Below, piece after piece: positions 18,123 to 27,171 of a stretch of DNA of 64,000 nt; the first letter of the stretch is position 1, and every line of letters starts with the position of its first letter. The DNA comes from an uncultured Pelagibacteraceae bacterium (GTDB taxonomy: Bacteria > Pseudomonadota > Alphaproteobacteria > Pelagibacterales > Pelagibacteraceae). The DNA is taken from NCBI GenBank assembly GCA_902552345.1, contig CACDGO010000001.1:186001-250000 (forward strand), written 5' to 3'. The translations under genes and the position numbers were made by a program. The notes beneath the pieces are model-generated. The model saw only the letters and a program-made list of their open reading frames with translations. It had not been told where the DNA came from and did not search any database.

Positions 18123-19186
18123 TACCTGAAACCAAAATATTTATTATTTTTATTGCTATATGCTAAATTTGCTTTGAACAAATCTCCCATTAATTTAGGA
18201 CTAATTAGTCTTTTTAATCTATAAAATAGATTAGCTTGGTCCATGAATTTCATTTTTCTAGATATTATTTCAGCTCTATCTTTAATTCCAAGGTTAATTA
18301 AAAAATCTTTTTGTGAAATTGTTTTTTTAACTTTAAGTTTATTTTTTTTAAAAAATTCGTTAAGGAGAGTAAAATTAACATGTGAGGTCACATCGGCTTT
18401 ACCCAAATTTTTCAAAATATGATTTTTTTTATGTTTGATTACGGACTGCAAAGTGTTCTGATTGTTCGGTTGTTTATATCCATAATCAATTAACAAAATA
18501 CATCCCTTTAATCTAATTACTTGTTTGACAATTTTTTCTAATTCGTCAAAACCAGATTTTGGAAATTCAATAAATTGAAGTTTTTTTAAAGATTTATAAG
18601 AGTTTATAATTTTAAAATTTTCTTTAGATGCTTTTTTATAAACTTCTCTAATTTTATTATTTTTATCAATAAAAAAGTATTTTTCATATAAACGGTTTTT
18701 TAAACGTTTAAATTGTTTTATTGGAATAGCATCGAAAAATTCATTTCCAAAAAAAATAACAGGACCCTTTTTTAAATTATTGAAATTTTTTATCCATTTA
18801 ATATCTTTACTATTAATATTTTTTTTTTGTAATTTTCTCAAAAGTTCACTTTTTTCAAATAAATAAATTTTCTTGGAATCATTAAATTTTGGAAATCTCC
18901 TAAAAACTTTCAATAATATTTTTACTAAGCTACCATCCCCAGGTCCCAATTCTACCACATTAAAATTTTTGGGTTTACCAAAAACTTCCCAAGTAGAAAC
19001 TATCCAAATTGCAATCATTTCAGAAAATAAATTTGAAATATTTGGTGAGGTTACAAAATCACCATAATAGCCAAAAGGTCTTTTTGAATTGTAATATCCA
19101 AATTTTTTATCATAAAGCACATTATTAAAAAATTTATCAATTGGAATAATCTTTAAGTTTTTAAAATATTTAAAATCAGTTTTCAT
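18122..19186 (-). CDS. SAM-dependent methyltransferase, MidA/NDUFAF7 family
   Basis: 354 aa. The N-terminal YYNSKRPFGYYGDFVTSPNIS and SAM-binding motif VVELGPGDGSLVKILL (about 82-97) match the COG1565 family. Its mitochondrial member NDUFAF7 methylates an Arg of complex I subunit NDUFS2 during assembly. A bacterial complex I role is plausible but unproven. It lies between lgt (11-bp overlap) and pgeF, an order common in alphaproteobacteria. Confidence 0.87.
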   Translation of the reverse strand: MKTDFKYFKNLKIIPIDKFFNNVLYDKKFGYYNSKRPFGYYGDFVTSPNISNLFSEMIAIWIVSTWEVFGKPKNFNVVELGPGDGSLVKILLKVFRRFPKFNDSKKIYLFEKSELLRKLQKKNINSKDIKWIKNFNNLKKGPVIFFGNEFFDAIPIKQFKRLKNRLYEKYFFIDKNNKIREVYKKASKENFKIINSYKSLKKLQFIEFPKSGFDELEKIVKQVIRLKGCILLIDYGYKQPNNQNTLQSVIKHKKNHILKNLGKADVTSHVNFTLLNEFFKKNKLKVKKTISQKDFLINLGIKDRAEIISRKMKFMDQANLFYRLKRLISPKLMGDLFKANLAYSNKNNKYFGFR

Positions 19187-19967
19187 TTTTTTTTAAAAAA
19201 TTTAACATCATCAATCCTGCTATAACCATAATAATACTTAAAATCATACCTGTGCTAAAAATACCAAAAAAATAACCGATGTGAGCGTCGGGCTCTCTAA
19301 AAAATTCTGAAATAATTCTAAATACACCATATAAGATTAAAAACATATATGAGCATTTACCTATTTTATAGTTTTGTTTCGACATAAAAACATTAAGTAA
19401 AAAAAATAGAATCAAACCTTCAAAAAAAGCCTCATACAATTGAGATGGATGTCTTGGGATTTGATCAACATTTGGAAACACCACGGCCCAAGGAACTGTT
19501 GTAGCTTTTCCTACAAGTTCACCATTAATAAAATTTGCTATTCGTCCAAAAAAAATACCAATAGGTGAAACACAGGCAATAATATCTAAAAAAATTAATT
19601 TTTTAATTTTTCTTAAATAAGAAAATAAGAAAGTTCCTACTATAATTCCAATTAAAGCTCCATGAAATGACATACCGCCTTCCCAAATTTTAAATATATC
19701 TAGAGGATTCGATAAATAGTAACTAAAATTATAAAAAAACACATATCCGAGTCTTCCACCAACTACTAATGATACAATCAAATAAGTTATTAGATCATCG
19801 AATAGATTTAGTTTTGACTTACCTTTTTCAATTCCAAACAGCCGCGTAATTATTTTTTTTCCATACCACCAACCTATAAGAATACCAAATATGTATGATA
19901 AAGAGTACCATCTTACAGCAATAATCCCAAAATCTAACAACACAGGGTCAAAATTATGGGTAAACAT
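19176..19967 (-). CDS. lgt: Prolipoprotein diacylglyceryl transferase
   Basis: 263 aa with about seven membrane helices. It transfers diacylglycerol from phosphatidylglycerol to the lipobox cysteine of prolipoproteins at the inner membrane. Conserved motifs include RWYSLSYIFGILIGWWYG, GGMSFHGALIGIIVG (catalytic His) and FFGRIANFINGELVGK (essential Arg and Asn), plus RHPSQLYEA. It is the first gene of the lgt-methyltransferase-pgeF run, divergent from the BMFP gene across 51 bp. Confidence 0.96.
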   Translation of the reverse strand: MFTHNFDPVLLDFGIIAVRWYSLSYIFGILIGWWYGKKIITRLFGIEKGKSKLNLFDDLITYLIVSLVVGGRLGYVFFYNFSYYLSNPLDIFKIWEGGMSFHGALIGIIVGTFLFSYLRKIKKLIFLDIIACVSPIGIFFGRIANFINGELVGKATTVPWAVVFPNVDQIPRHPSQLYEAFFEGLILFFLLNVFMSKQNYKIGKCSYMFLILYGVFRIISEFFREPDAHIGYFFGIFSTGMILSIIMVIAGLMMLNFLKKNEN

Positions 19968-20018
19968 ATTTACTTATATCACATTTGAAATTAACATTCC
20001 TATCAAATAAGATAAGTT

Positions 20019-20264
20019 ATGAATAATTCAGAAAAAATTTTAAAAACTTTGTCAAATTTAATTGAAAACGGTATTTTGACATCAAAAGATCTAAAAAAAG
20101 AAATATCAAATGATTTAAAATTCAAAAAAGACAAAATATTAAATAAACTTGAGTTAGTTTCCAGAGAAGAGTTCGAGGTTCTTAAAAGCATTGTTCAAAA
20201 ACAAGATAAGATAATAAAAAAGTTAAAAAATAATACTAAGTCTAAAAAGGTAAAGAAATCTTAA
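20019..20264 (+). CDS. BMFP-domain accessory protein (UbiK/YqiC-like)
   Basis: 81 aa, helical and charged. The second half forms a coiled coil (VSREEFEVLKSIVQKQDKIIKKLK), the standard BMFP (brucella membrane fusogenic protein) pattern. YqiC/UbiK assists ubiquinone biosynthesis under oxic conditions by binding the lipid-associated Ubi complex. That role here is by family analogy. It is alone on the plus strand, and its 3' end overlaps the kinase gene by 23 bp. Confidence 0.75.
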   Translation: MNNSEKILKTLSNLIENGILTSKDLKKEISNDLKFKKDKILNKLELVSREEFEVLKSIVQKQDKIIKKLKNNTKSKKVKKS

Positions 20265-21558
20265 CTTGTAAGCCACTAAATTGGCTTTTTCCTAACTGGA
20301 TATTCCCGCCATGAGAATTGATTATATCTTCTACAATTGCAAGCCCTAATCCAACTCCAGATTTATTAAGACTCCTGCTTTTATCAAGTCTAAAAAAAGG
20401 TTTAAAAACATTTTTAAATTGATCTTCTGGTATTCCAGGACCATCATCATCTATTATAATCATTGCTCGATTTGAAAATTTTTGTAAATTAACAAAAACT
20501 TTTTTTCCATATGTTAAACCGTTCTGTATGACATTTTCAAATGATCTTTTTAATGCTACTGGTCTACCTTTTATGATAATAACTTCGCTGTTATTAATTC
20601 TTAAATTATCATTATTAAAGTTTTTATATATTTCGTCAAACAATGAGTTTAAATTTATATCAATGGTTGTTTCTTGTGCTTGTGTTTTAGCGAATTGCAG
20701 ATAATCATTAAGCATCTTTTCCATTTCATCAATATCCTTAGACATATTCTTGGATAAGTCTTTTTGACTAAGCATTGCTAGTTGTAATTTCAATCTGGTT
20801 AGAGGAGTTCTTAGATCATGACTAATGCCAGATAACATCTCTGATCTTTGATTCAAGTGCCGGTTTATTCTCTTTGCCATTCGGTCAAATTCATAAGCTG
20901 CTTTACGAATTTCTTGTGCTCCCGAAGGTCTAAAATCATTGACATAGTCACCTTTGCCAAATCTTTCAGCTGCTTTAGCTAATTTAACTAAAGGTCTAGT
21001 TTGATTTTTTAAAAATATTAAAGCGATTACAATTAAAACAATTGAAGGTAAAGTTGTCCATAAGACAAATAATCTTACCGAAGAAGTAGAAACCATTTCT
21101 TTTGGGACTAAAAACTCAATTACATCTTTTTCAGATTTAATTTTAATTTCCACTGCTTTTTTGAATTTAGAAGTACTAAACCAATAATTATTATTTCCAA
21201 AAACAGATTTCAGTTCTCTCCTTAAAGATCTATCCATAGGGCTGAACTTTCTTTCACCTGATATTTGAGGGAATTCATTCTGATTAATACCGATTTCAAA
21301 ATTAAAATTATTTTTATAACTATCAGTAAAAAAATCTAAATTTTTTTTATCGTTCTTATAAATTTCTTCTATAGTTTTTAATTGCGCTACAAGAGATCTC
21401 GTAGTATTTTTATTAGCTTTTATCCAAATACTATCATAAAAAACTATTGTAATAATCAATTGAAGCAAAATAGTTGGAGCAGCAACAATTATTAAAGCTC
21501 TATAAAATAGTCTTTTTGGTAAAATAATTTTTAAAATTTTATTGAATCCAGAGAACAT
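20242..21558 (-). CDS. EnvZ-type sensor histidine kinase
   Basis: 438 aa. Two membrane helices (about 22-42 and 163-183) flank a roughly 120-residue periplasmic sensor region. A HAMP linker (about 184-237), the DHp box SGISHDLRTPLTRLKLQL with phospho-acceptor His247, and a HATPase domain with DDDGPGIP and GVGLGLAIV follow. The H-box is of the EnvZ type. It overlaps the response regulator by 20 bp, so the two form a pair. The stimulus cannot be read from sequence; osmotic or redox sensing is speculation. Confidence 0.92.
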   Translation of the reverse strand: MFSGFNKILKIILPKRLFYRALIIVAAPTILLQLIITIVFYDSIWIKANKNTTRSLVAQLKTIEEIYKNDKKNLDFFTDSYKNNFNFEIGINQNEFPQISGERKFSPMDRSLRRELKSVFGNNNYWFSTSKFKKAVEIKIKSEKDVIEFLVPKEMVSTSSVRLFVLWTTLPSIVLIVIALIFLKNQTRPLVKLAKAAERFGKGDYVNDFRPSGAQEIRKAAYEFDRMAKRINRHLNQRSEMLSGISHDLRTPLTRLKLQLAMLSQKDLSKNMSKDIDEMEKMLNDYLQFAKTQAQETTIDINLNSLFDEIYKNFNNDNLRINNSEVIIIKGRPVALKRSFENVIQNGLTYGKKVFVNLQKFSNRAMIIIDDDGPGIPEDQFKNVFKPFFRLDKSRSLNKSGVGLGLAIVEDIINSHGGNIQLGKSQFSGLQVKISLPF

Positions 21559-22213
21559 AGCCTGAGCCCCTTATAGTTTGTAAATATTTCGGATTTTTAG
21601 GATCTATTTCCAATTTTTGTCTAAGTCGAGTTATCATCACATCAATCGATCTTTCTTGACCAATACCTGAAATTATTCCTATTTCCTCACGAGTATAAGT
21701 TTTACCCGGATTTGATAACATTTCTACAAGAACTTTTTTTTCTGAATTATTAATTTTTTTATTTTTATCTTTCAAACTAATAATCATTTTATTTAGATCA
21801 ATACTCGCATCACCTACGATATGTTTTGAATTTAGGTCAATTTTATTTGTAAGTTTTATAATATTTTTTATCCTGAGAAGAAGTTCTTTTGGCTCGAAAG
21901 GTTTCCCAATGTAATCATCTGCTCCAAGTTCAAGTCCTTTAATTCTATTTTCTACTTCTCCTTTTGCTGTCAATAAAATTATTGGAACTTTGATTTCCTT
22001 TTTAATATCTTTTGTTAATTCATAACCATTTTGTCCTGGCATCATCACATCGAGAATAATTATGTCAAACTTAAGATATTCTAATTTCATTTTTGCTTGC
22101 TCTGCATTTTCTGCAGTGGACACAGCAAACTGATTTTCAATTAAGAAATCTTTTAAAAGGCTTCTTATTCTATCATCGTCATCAACAACTAAAATATGTA
22201 ATTTATTTTCCAT
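21539..22213 (-). CDS. OmpR/PetR-type response regulator
   Basis: 224 aa. The receiver domain has acidic residues D11-D13, phospho-acceptor D55 (IIILDVMMPGQNG), the LLTAKG switch motif, and K in GKPFEPKEL. The C-terminal winged helix ends MITRLRQKLEIDPKNPKYLQTIRGSGYVL, the OmpR-family DNA-binding part. In Rhodobacter capsulatus an OmpR-like regulator (PetR) encoded with a MarR-like one (PetP) affects the bc1 genes. Here a MarR gene overlaps the start by 11 bp, and petABC lies about 8 kb away. Calling this PetR is inference. Confidence 0.9.
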   Translation of the reverse strand: MENKLHILVVDDDDRIRSLLKDFLIENQFAVSTAENAEQAKMKLEYLKFDIIILDVMMPGQNGYELTKDIKKEIKVPIILLTAKGEVENRIKGLELGADDYIGKPFEPKELLLRIKNIIKLTNKIDLNSKHIVGDASIDLNKMIISLKDKNKKINNSEKKVLVEMLSNPGKTYTREEIGIISGIGQERSIDVMITRLRQKLEIDPKNPKYLQTIRGSGYVLWIQ

Positions 22214-22643
22214 CTATTATTTTTTTTAAGACATCTTTAAATTTTATAACTGAGTCTGAGCTAGAGTTCTTTAAAGCATTAAATATTCTTTTTTTTTGAG
22301 AATTATAAACACTTTCAAAAAAAATTTTACCCTCCTTATCTAGAAATAGATTTTTTTTTCTTGTATCATTTTCATCCTGTATTTGTTTAATAAATTTGGC
22401 ATTGATTAAATCCCTTAAAACCCTATTTAGACTTTGTTTTGTTACTTTTAATTTAAATATTAATTCGCCCAAATTTATTCCAGGATTACTCTCAATTAAG
22501 TGTAATGCCCTCAAATGTGCTGGACCCAAAAAGTTTTCTGCTAAAATTTTCTTAGGATCCGAAAAGGTTTCGCGGTAGGCATAGTAAAGAAGCTGTATAA
22601 ACTCTTTTATTTGATCGTCTTTAAGATATAATAAATCTTTCAT
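22203..22643 (-). CDS. MarR-family transcriptional regulator (PetP-like)
   Basis: 146 aa winged-helix protein. The central LGELIFKLKVTKQSLNRVLRDLINAKFI (about 55-82) is the helix-turn-helix with recognition helix, and DENDTRKKNLFLDKEGK is the MarR wing. N- and C-terminal helices would form the dimer interface. It is first in a marR-response regulator-kinase run with small overlaps, as in petP-petR loci. A 17-bp palindrome begins 5 bp upstream of its ATG and could be its own operator. No ligand can be proposed. Confidence 0.88.
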   Translation of the reverse strand: MKDLLYLKDDQIKEFIQLLYYAYRETFSDPKKILAENFLGPAHLRALHLIESNPGINLGELIFKLKVTKQSLNRVLRDLINAKFIKQIQDENDTRKKNLFLDKEGKIFFESVYNSQKKRIFNALKNSSSDSVIKFKDVLKKIIDGK

Positions 22644-22648
22644 AATGG

Positions 22649-22665
22649 TAAGTTATATTGACTTA
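22649..22665. promoter_or_regulatory. 17-bp palindrome, candidate MarR operator
   Basis: TAAGTTATATTGACTTA has arms TAAGTTA and TGACTTA that match in 6 of 7 positions around a TAT centre. It sits 5 bp from the marR start codon in the marR-ilvE divergent gap. Its size and symmetry fit the palindromic operators bound by MarR dimers. Its right half overlaps the TTGACT of a candidate ilvE promoter. Confidence 0.45.
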
Positions 22666-22684
22666 TCCTTATTTGGAATATACT
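22658..22684 (+). promoter_or_regulatory. Candidate sigma-70 promoter of ilvE
   Basis: TTGACT (22658-22663) and TATACT (22679-22684) each match the consensus in five of six bases, but the 15-bp spacer is short. They lie 36 bp or more before the ilvE ATG, a suitable distance for a promoter. Transcript-end mapping would decide. Confidence 0.35.
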
Positions 22685-22719
22685 TTTTTAGATAAAAAAA
22701 ATCTATATATTTGCTTTTG

Positions 22720-23607
22720 ATGGAAACTATACCTTACGATAAAAGATCAGGAAAAATTTGGTTCAACGGTAAAACTGTTGATTGGAAAGACGCAAATATT
22801 CACATTTTGAATCATGGTTTACACTATGCAAGTTGTGTTTTTGAAGGAGAAAGAGTTTATGACGGAGATATTTTTAAACTTGAGGAACATACGGAAAGAT
22901 TATTTTATTCTGCAAAAAGAATGGGCATACAGGTCCCATATTCCCAAGAGGAGATAAACAAAGCTTGCAAAAATATTGTTAATATTCAAAAGGTAAAAAA
23001 TGGATATGTAAGACCTTTAATTTGGAGGGGAAGCGAAATGATGGCCATCTCTGCACAAAAAAATAAGATTCATGTAGCAATAGCAACATGGGAATGGGGA
23101 TCATATTTTGATCCAAAATTAAAATTAAATGGAATTAAATTAAATATTTCTAGCTGGAGGAGACCCGCTCCTAATACTATTCCATGGGACACGAAGGCTG
23201 CGGGTTTATATATGATTTGTACACTCTCGAAACATGAGGCGGAAGCCCAAGGTTTTACAGACTCTTTGATGTTAGATCATGAGGGAAATATTGCTGAGGC
23301 AACGGGCGCAAATGTTTTCTTTAAAAGTGAAGGTGGGGAATTACATACTCCAGTCCCAGATTCCTTTTTAGATGGCATTACAAGACGGGAGGTCATAAAA
23401 ATTGCTAAATCAAAAGGAATTAAAGTAATAGAGAGAAAAATTAAACCCGAGGAAATGCAAAATTTTGTAGGATGCTTTCTTACAGGTACAGCTGCAGAAA
23501 TTACTCCTGTATCAAAAATTAACGAGTATAATTTTAAAGTTTGTAATGTAATTTCTGATTTAAATGATGCCTACCAAAGTTTAGTCAGAAAAGATTCTGC
23601 CGCTTAA
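22720..23607 (+). CDS. ilvE: Branched-chain amino acid aminotransferase
   Basis: 295 aa from the ATG at 22720; the track's TTG start 9 bp earlier is less likely. This fold-type IV PLP enzyme catalyses the last step of Leu, Ile and Val synthesis. It shows GKIWFNGKTVDWKDANIHILNHGLHYASCVFEG at the N-terminus (quoted in parts: WFNGKTVDW, HGLHYASCVFEG), AAGLYMICTLSK with the PLP lysine region, EATGANVFF and GTAAEITPV. It is divergent from marR; its neighbourhood with a MarR/response-regulator set recurs in alphaproteobacteria. Confidence 0.94.
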   Translation: METIPYDKRSGKIWFNGKTVDWKDANIHILNHGLHYASCVFEGERVYDGDIFKLEEHTERLFYSAKRMGIQVPYSQEEINKACKNIVNIQKVKNGYVRPLIWRGSEMMAISAQKNKIHVAIATWEWGSYFDPKLKLNGIKLNISSWRRPAPNTIPWDTKAAGLYMICTLSKHEAEAQGFTDSLMLDHEGNIAEATGANVFFKSEGGELHTPVPDSFLDGITRREVIKIAKSKGIKVIERKIKPEEMQNFVGCFLTGTAAEITPVSKINEYNFKVCNVISDLNDAYQSLVRKDSAA

Positions 23608-24188
23608 TCCTTGTTGTCCTCATTGATAGCATAATCTATACCTTTTCTTAAGTAATCGTAACCTGTATATAAAGTTAAAAAAGCAGATAACCATAAAAGA
23701 ATAATTCCTACAGTCTGTGCATTATAATCTTGAAAATTAATTATTTTATTTCCTATATCACCAGTTAAAAGGATAGCAATCGATGTCATCTGAATAAAAG
23801 TTTTCAACTTTGATAAACTTGTAACTTGCATTGCTACTTTTCCTTTTGCTAAATACTCTCTTAATCCTGATACTAAAATTTCTCTAGTTAAAATAATTAC
23901 AGCAGCAATTACTTCATAGTTTTTGATTGTGCCATTCATCACAAGTAAAATAAGCGCTGCTGAAACCAATATTTTGTCTGCAATAGGATCTAATATTTCT
24001 CCTAATTTTGATTCTTCCTTAAATAATCTTGCAAGCAAACCATCTAGATAGTCAGTAAAACTTGCAAGAACAAATAAAAAAAAAGGAATTAGATCTCCAA
24101 AAAAACCTGGAATGAAAAAAGTCACAACAAATATTGGAACAATAATAATTCGACCAATAGTAAGTATGTTAGGTATTTTTAGTTTCAT
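23604..24188 (-). CDS. pgsA: CDP-diacylglycerol-glycerol-3-phosphate 3-phosphatidyltransferase
   Basis: 194 aa membrane enzyme that makes phosphatidylglycerolphosphate, the committed step to phosphatidylglycerol. The CDP-alcohol phosphotransferase motif D-G-x2-A-R-x8-G-x3-D-x3-D is complete (DGLLARLFKEESKLGEIL, then DPIAD). Four or more hydrophobic helices are visible. The 3' end overlaps convergent ilvE by 4 bp, and it starts directly next to the uvrC stop. Confidence 0.95.
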   Translation of the reverse strand: MKLKIPNILTIGRIIIVPIFVVTFFIPGFFGDLIPFFLFVLASFTDYLDGLLARLFKEESKLGEILDPIADKILVSAALILLVMNGTIKNYEVIAAVIILTREILVSGLREYLAKGKVAMQVTSLSKLKTFIQMTSIAILLTGDIGNKIINFQDYNAQTVGIILLWLSAFLTLYTGYDYLRKGIDYAINEDNKD

Positions 24189-26027
24189 TTATTCGTGAAA
24201 ATAATCATATATTTTCTTTGCAATATTGTCTTCTATTCCCTCAACTGATTTTAAATCATCAAAACTCGCTGACTCCACTGCTCTAGCTGACCCAAAATGA
24301 TTTAGTAAAGCCCTTTTTCTTTGTTTTCCTATTCCTTGAATTTGATCAAGCAAAGACTTGCTAAGGTTTTTCTTTCTTTTAGCTCTGTGTGTGCTTATCG
24401 CAAATCTATGTGCTTCATCTCGAAGTCTTTGTACGAAAAATAATAATGGATCATTTCTTTCTAAAATATATTCTTTACTTTTATAATAGATTTTTTCCTC
24501 TCCAGCATTTCTTCTTTTACCCTTCGCTACAGCTAAAATTGGTAAGTCGTGTAATCCTAATTCATTAAGAACTTCTCTAGAAACAGAATATTGTCCTTTT
24601 CCACCGTCTATCATTATTAAGTCTGGCAATGACAGTGAACCAGATTTTTCTTTAATAGCTTTTGAAAATCTTCTAAATAAAACTTCTTTCATCATCCCAT
24701 AGTCATCATTTTTGATTTTTTCATCTTTAATATTGAATTTTCTATATCTTTTCTTAACAAAACCTTCATTACTAAAACAAATTAATGATCCAACTGAGTC
24801 AGTTCCCTGAATGTGGCTATTATCGTAAACTTCTATCAATTCTATATTATTATTAATATTAAATTTAGATGCTAATTCTTCTATAAGATTATTGTTAGTA
24901 TCAGATTGAACAAGTTTTTGTTTTAAAGATTGTTTTGCATTTTTCTCTGCAAGTTTAGAAATACTTATCTCATTTTTACTTTTTGCTAGCTTAATAATAA
25001 TATCTTTTTTATCCTTGTCGGAGAATGTTTTTTCAACAAGTTTTTTATCTTTGACTTCACAGTTAGTTAATATCAGCCTCGGAATAGTTTTGTTTTCATA
25101 AAATTGGGATATAAAAGAGCTTATTATATCTTCTACACTGTCATCTGGATCATGTTTTGGATAAAAAGCCTGATTACCCCAGTTTTGTTTTGATCTAAAA
25201 AAAAACACTTGCACACATGTTTTTCCTGTCTCTTTATAAATACTGATAACATCAGCTTCTGTTAAATTTGTTTGATTTATTTTCTGAGAGGTTTGTATTT
25301 GAGTTAATGCTTTTATTCTATCTCTAGCTATAGCTGCTTTCTCATAATCCAATTCCTTACTAGATTTTTCCATTTCTTTGGATAAGTTTTTCTGAATTCT
25401 TCTAGATTTACCCGAAATAAAATCAATAGCGTCCGCAACTGTAGATCCGTATTCTTTTTGATTTATGTGCCCAACACATGGGGCAGAACATCTTTTAATT
25501 TGATATAAAATACATGGTCTATCTCTATTTTTAAAAACAGTGTCATCACAGACTCTCAAAAGAAAAATTTTTTGTAAAATTTTTATCGTCCAATTAGCAG
25601 AACCAATTGATGCAAATGGACCAAAATAATATCCTGTTTTTGATTTTTTCCCTCTTAATTTTGTAAGTTGTGGCCACTTATCTTTATTCCCAATGTAAAT
25701 ATAAGGAAAAGATTTGTCATCTCGCAAAAGTATGTTGTAACGAGGTTTATGTTTTTTTATTAAATTTGCTTCTAATAGTAGAGCCTCACTTTCATTACTT
25801 GTAGTAGTAGTCTCAAGATTATGCGTAAGCGAAAGCATTCTCTCAGTTCTAATAGGAAGATTAGACTCAGTGACATAGCTTTTGAGCCTATTTGGGATAT
25901 TTTTAGCTTTACCAATATATAGAATTTCACCAGTGGAACTAATCATTTTGTAAACACCGGGGTTTTTTGGTATTAGCGGTATTTTTTCTTTTATTACTTT
26001 TTTTCCTAACTCTAAACTATTAATCAT
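24189..26027 (-). CDS. uvrC: Excinuclease ABC subunit C
   Basis: 612 aa. It makes the two incisions of nucleotide excision repair. The N-terminal GIY-YIG nuclease (GVYKM, then [16 protein letters not shown]), a central UVR motif ([17 protein letters not shown]), the RNase-H-like endonuclease ([25 protein letters not shown]) and a C-terminal pair of HhH motifs are all present. Length is normal. It overlaps folB by 4 bp. Confidence 0.97.
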   Translation of the reverse strand: MINSLELGKKVIKEKIPLIPKNPGVYKMISSTGEILYIGKAKNIPNRLKSYVTESNLPIRTERMLSLTHNLETTTTSNESEALLLEANLIKKHKPRYNILLRDDKSFPYIYIGNKDKWPQLTKLRGKKSKTGYYFGPFASIGSANWTIKILQKIFLLRVCDDTVFKNRDRPCILYQIKRCSAPCVGHINQKEYGSTVADAIDFISGKSRRIQKNLSKEMEKSSKELDYEKAAIARDRIKALTQIQTSQKINQTNLTEADVISIYKETGKTCVQVFFFRSKQNWGNQAFYPKHDPDDSVEDIISSFISQFYENKTIPRLILTNCEVKDKKLVEKTFSDKDKKDIIIKLAKSKNEISISKLAEKNAKQSLKQKLVQSDTNNNLIEELASKFNINNNIELIEVYDNSHIQGTDSVGSLICFSNEGFVKKRYRKFNIKDEKIKNDDYGMMKEVLFRRFSKAIKEKSGSLSLPDLIMIDGGKGQYSVSREVLNELGLHDLPILAVAKGKRRNAGEEKIYYKSKEYILERNDPLLFFVQRLRDEAHRFAISTHRAKRKKNLSKSLLDQIQGIGKQRKRALLNHFGSARAVESASFDDLKSVEGIEDNIAKKIYDYFHE

Positions 26028-26419
26028 ACTTTTGATTTTGATACCTCAATGCCAACAGATTTGGTTTTCTTTAAGATATCTAACTTTTCTATCTTAAGAT
26101 TAATTTTTTTAACAAGTTTATTTCTAAATATCATATTGAAAATATTTTCTGCTAAGTCTTCAAGTAACTCGTGATGTTTTAGATAAGCGATTTTCTCAAT
26201 TTTACTAACAATTTCCTCATAATTAAGTATTGAATTCAAATCTTTGTTATTTGGAGTCACATATGGATTTGTCAAAATTTCAATATTAAATTTTACTCTT
26301 TGTCTCTTTTTTTTCTCAAAATTGTGTATTCCTATAGAAATATTTAAGATTAAATCTTTTATAATTACTTTTCTTTTATATTTAAATTTTTCTTTTTTTT
26401 TAAATTTAATTATTTTCAT
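26024..26419 (-). CDS. folB: Dihydroneopterin aldolase
   Basis: 131 aa. It cleaves dihydroneopterin to 6-hydroxymethyl-dihydropterin in folate synthesis. [30 protein letters not shown] matches the FolB N-terminus (IGIHNFEK carries the active-site region), and [16 protein letters not shown] includes the conserved Glu. It sits between uvrC and a pteridine-reductase-like SDR with 4-bp overlaps on each side, supporting a pterin role. Confidence 0.88.
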   Translation of the reverse strand: MKIIKFKKKEKFKYKRKVIIKDLILNISIGIHNFEKKKRQRVKFNIEILTNPYVTPNNKDLNSILNYEEIVSKIEKIAYLKHHELLEDLAENIFNMIFRNKLVKKINLKIEKLDILKKTKSVGIEVSKSKV

Positions 26420-27171
26420 TCTTTTATATTAATAATATCTGGTGTTTGCCATGCCAATCTTTGCCCGCTATCAACATTAATTATCTCTCCTGTGATATTT
26501 TTATTTTCAATAAGAAACTTTACTCCATTACATATGTTTTCTAAATCTACTTTTTTTTTTAAGAGCGTAGATTTCCATTGTTTTTTGAAATGCCTTTCAG
26601 ATTGTCTTTTGTTTTTTAATGTTGGTCCGGGTGAAATACCATTTACTCTTATGTTAGGCGCTAATTTCATAGCTGATGTTTTTGTAAAAGTGGCCAACGA
26701 AGATTTACTTAAAGTGTAACAGAAAAAAAAAGGAGTTAATTTTTCAACTCTTTGATCAATAATATTAATGATACATCCCTCTTTGTTTTTAATTAATCTT
26801 TTAAAATTTTGCGTCATGATTGCTGGTGCTTTTAAGTTGACATTCATATGTTTTGTAAAGGATTTTTCAGAAAAATTTTCAAGATTATCGTTTTCAAAAA
26901 TAGATGCATTATTAATTAAACAATCTAATCCTTTCAGAGTTTTATAAGCTTTTTTTATTAAAGTTTCGGTTTGTTTAAGATTATTTAAATCAGCTTTAAA
27001 TAAGTATGCTTCAGCCCCTAGTTTCTCTAATTCTTTTTTTAATTTTAAAGCGCTACTTTTAGATTTGTTAAAGTGAATACCTATTTTTGTTTCAAAGCTA
27101 ACTAAACTTTTAGCGATTGCAGACCCTATTCTAGTAGCTCCGCCAGTGATGATTATTTTTTTGGCTTCCAT
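26416..27171 (-). CDS. SDR oxidoreductase resembling pteridine reductase (PTR1/FolM-like)
   Basis: 251 aa Rossmann-fold dehydrogenase. N-terminal [11 protein letters not shown] and HFNKSKSSA (NADPH 2'-phosphate side) parallel PTR1. The catalytic Ser of ordinary SDRs is replaced by Asp in NIIDQRV, followed 13 residues later by Tyr in YTLSK, giving D-x12-Y-x3-K as in Leishmania PTR1 (D181, Y194, K198). The C-terminal SPGPTL also fits. With folB directly downstream, a dihydropterin or dihydrofolate reductase is likely. The substrate is inferred. Confidence 0.78.
   Translation of the reverse strand: MEAKKIIITGGATRIGSAIAKSLVSFETKIGIHFNKSKSSALKLKKELEKLGAEAYLFKADLNNLKQTETLIKKAYKTLKGLDCLINNASIFENDNLENFSEKSFTKHMNVNLKAPAIMTQNFKRLIKNKEGCIINIIDQRVEKLTPFFFCYTLSKSSLATFTKTSAMKLAPNIRVNGISPGPTLKNKRQSERHFKKQWKSTLLKKKVDLENICNGVKFLIENKNITGEIINVDSGQRLAWQTPDIINIKE

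Noticed and set aside
20003-20191. 62-aa minus-strand ORF opposite the BMFP gene
   Set aside because: It is antisense to the BMFP coding region with no family pattern; the plus-strand frame has the clear coiled coil.
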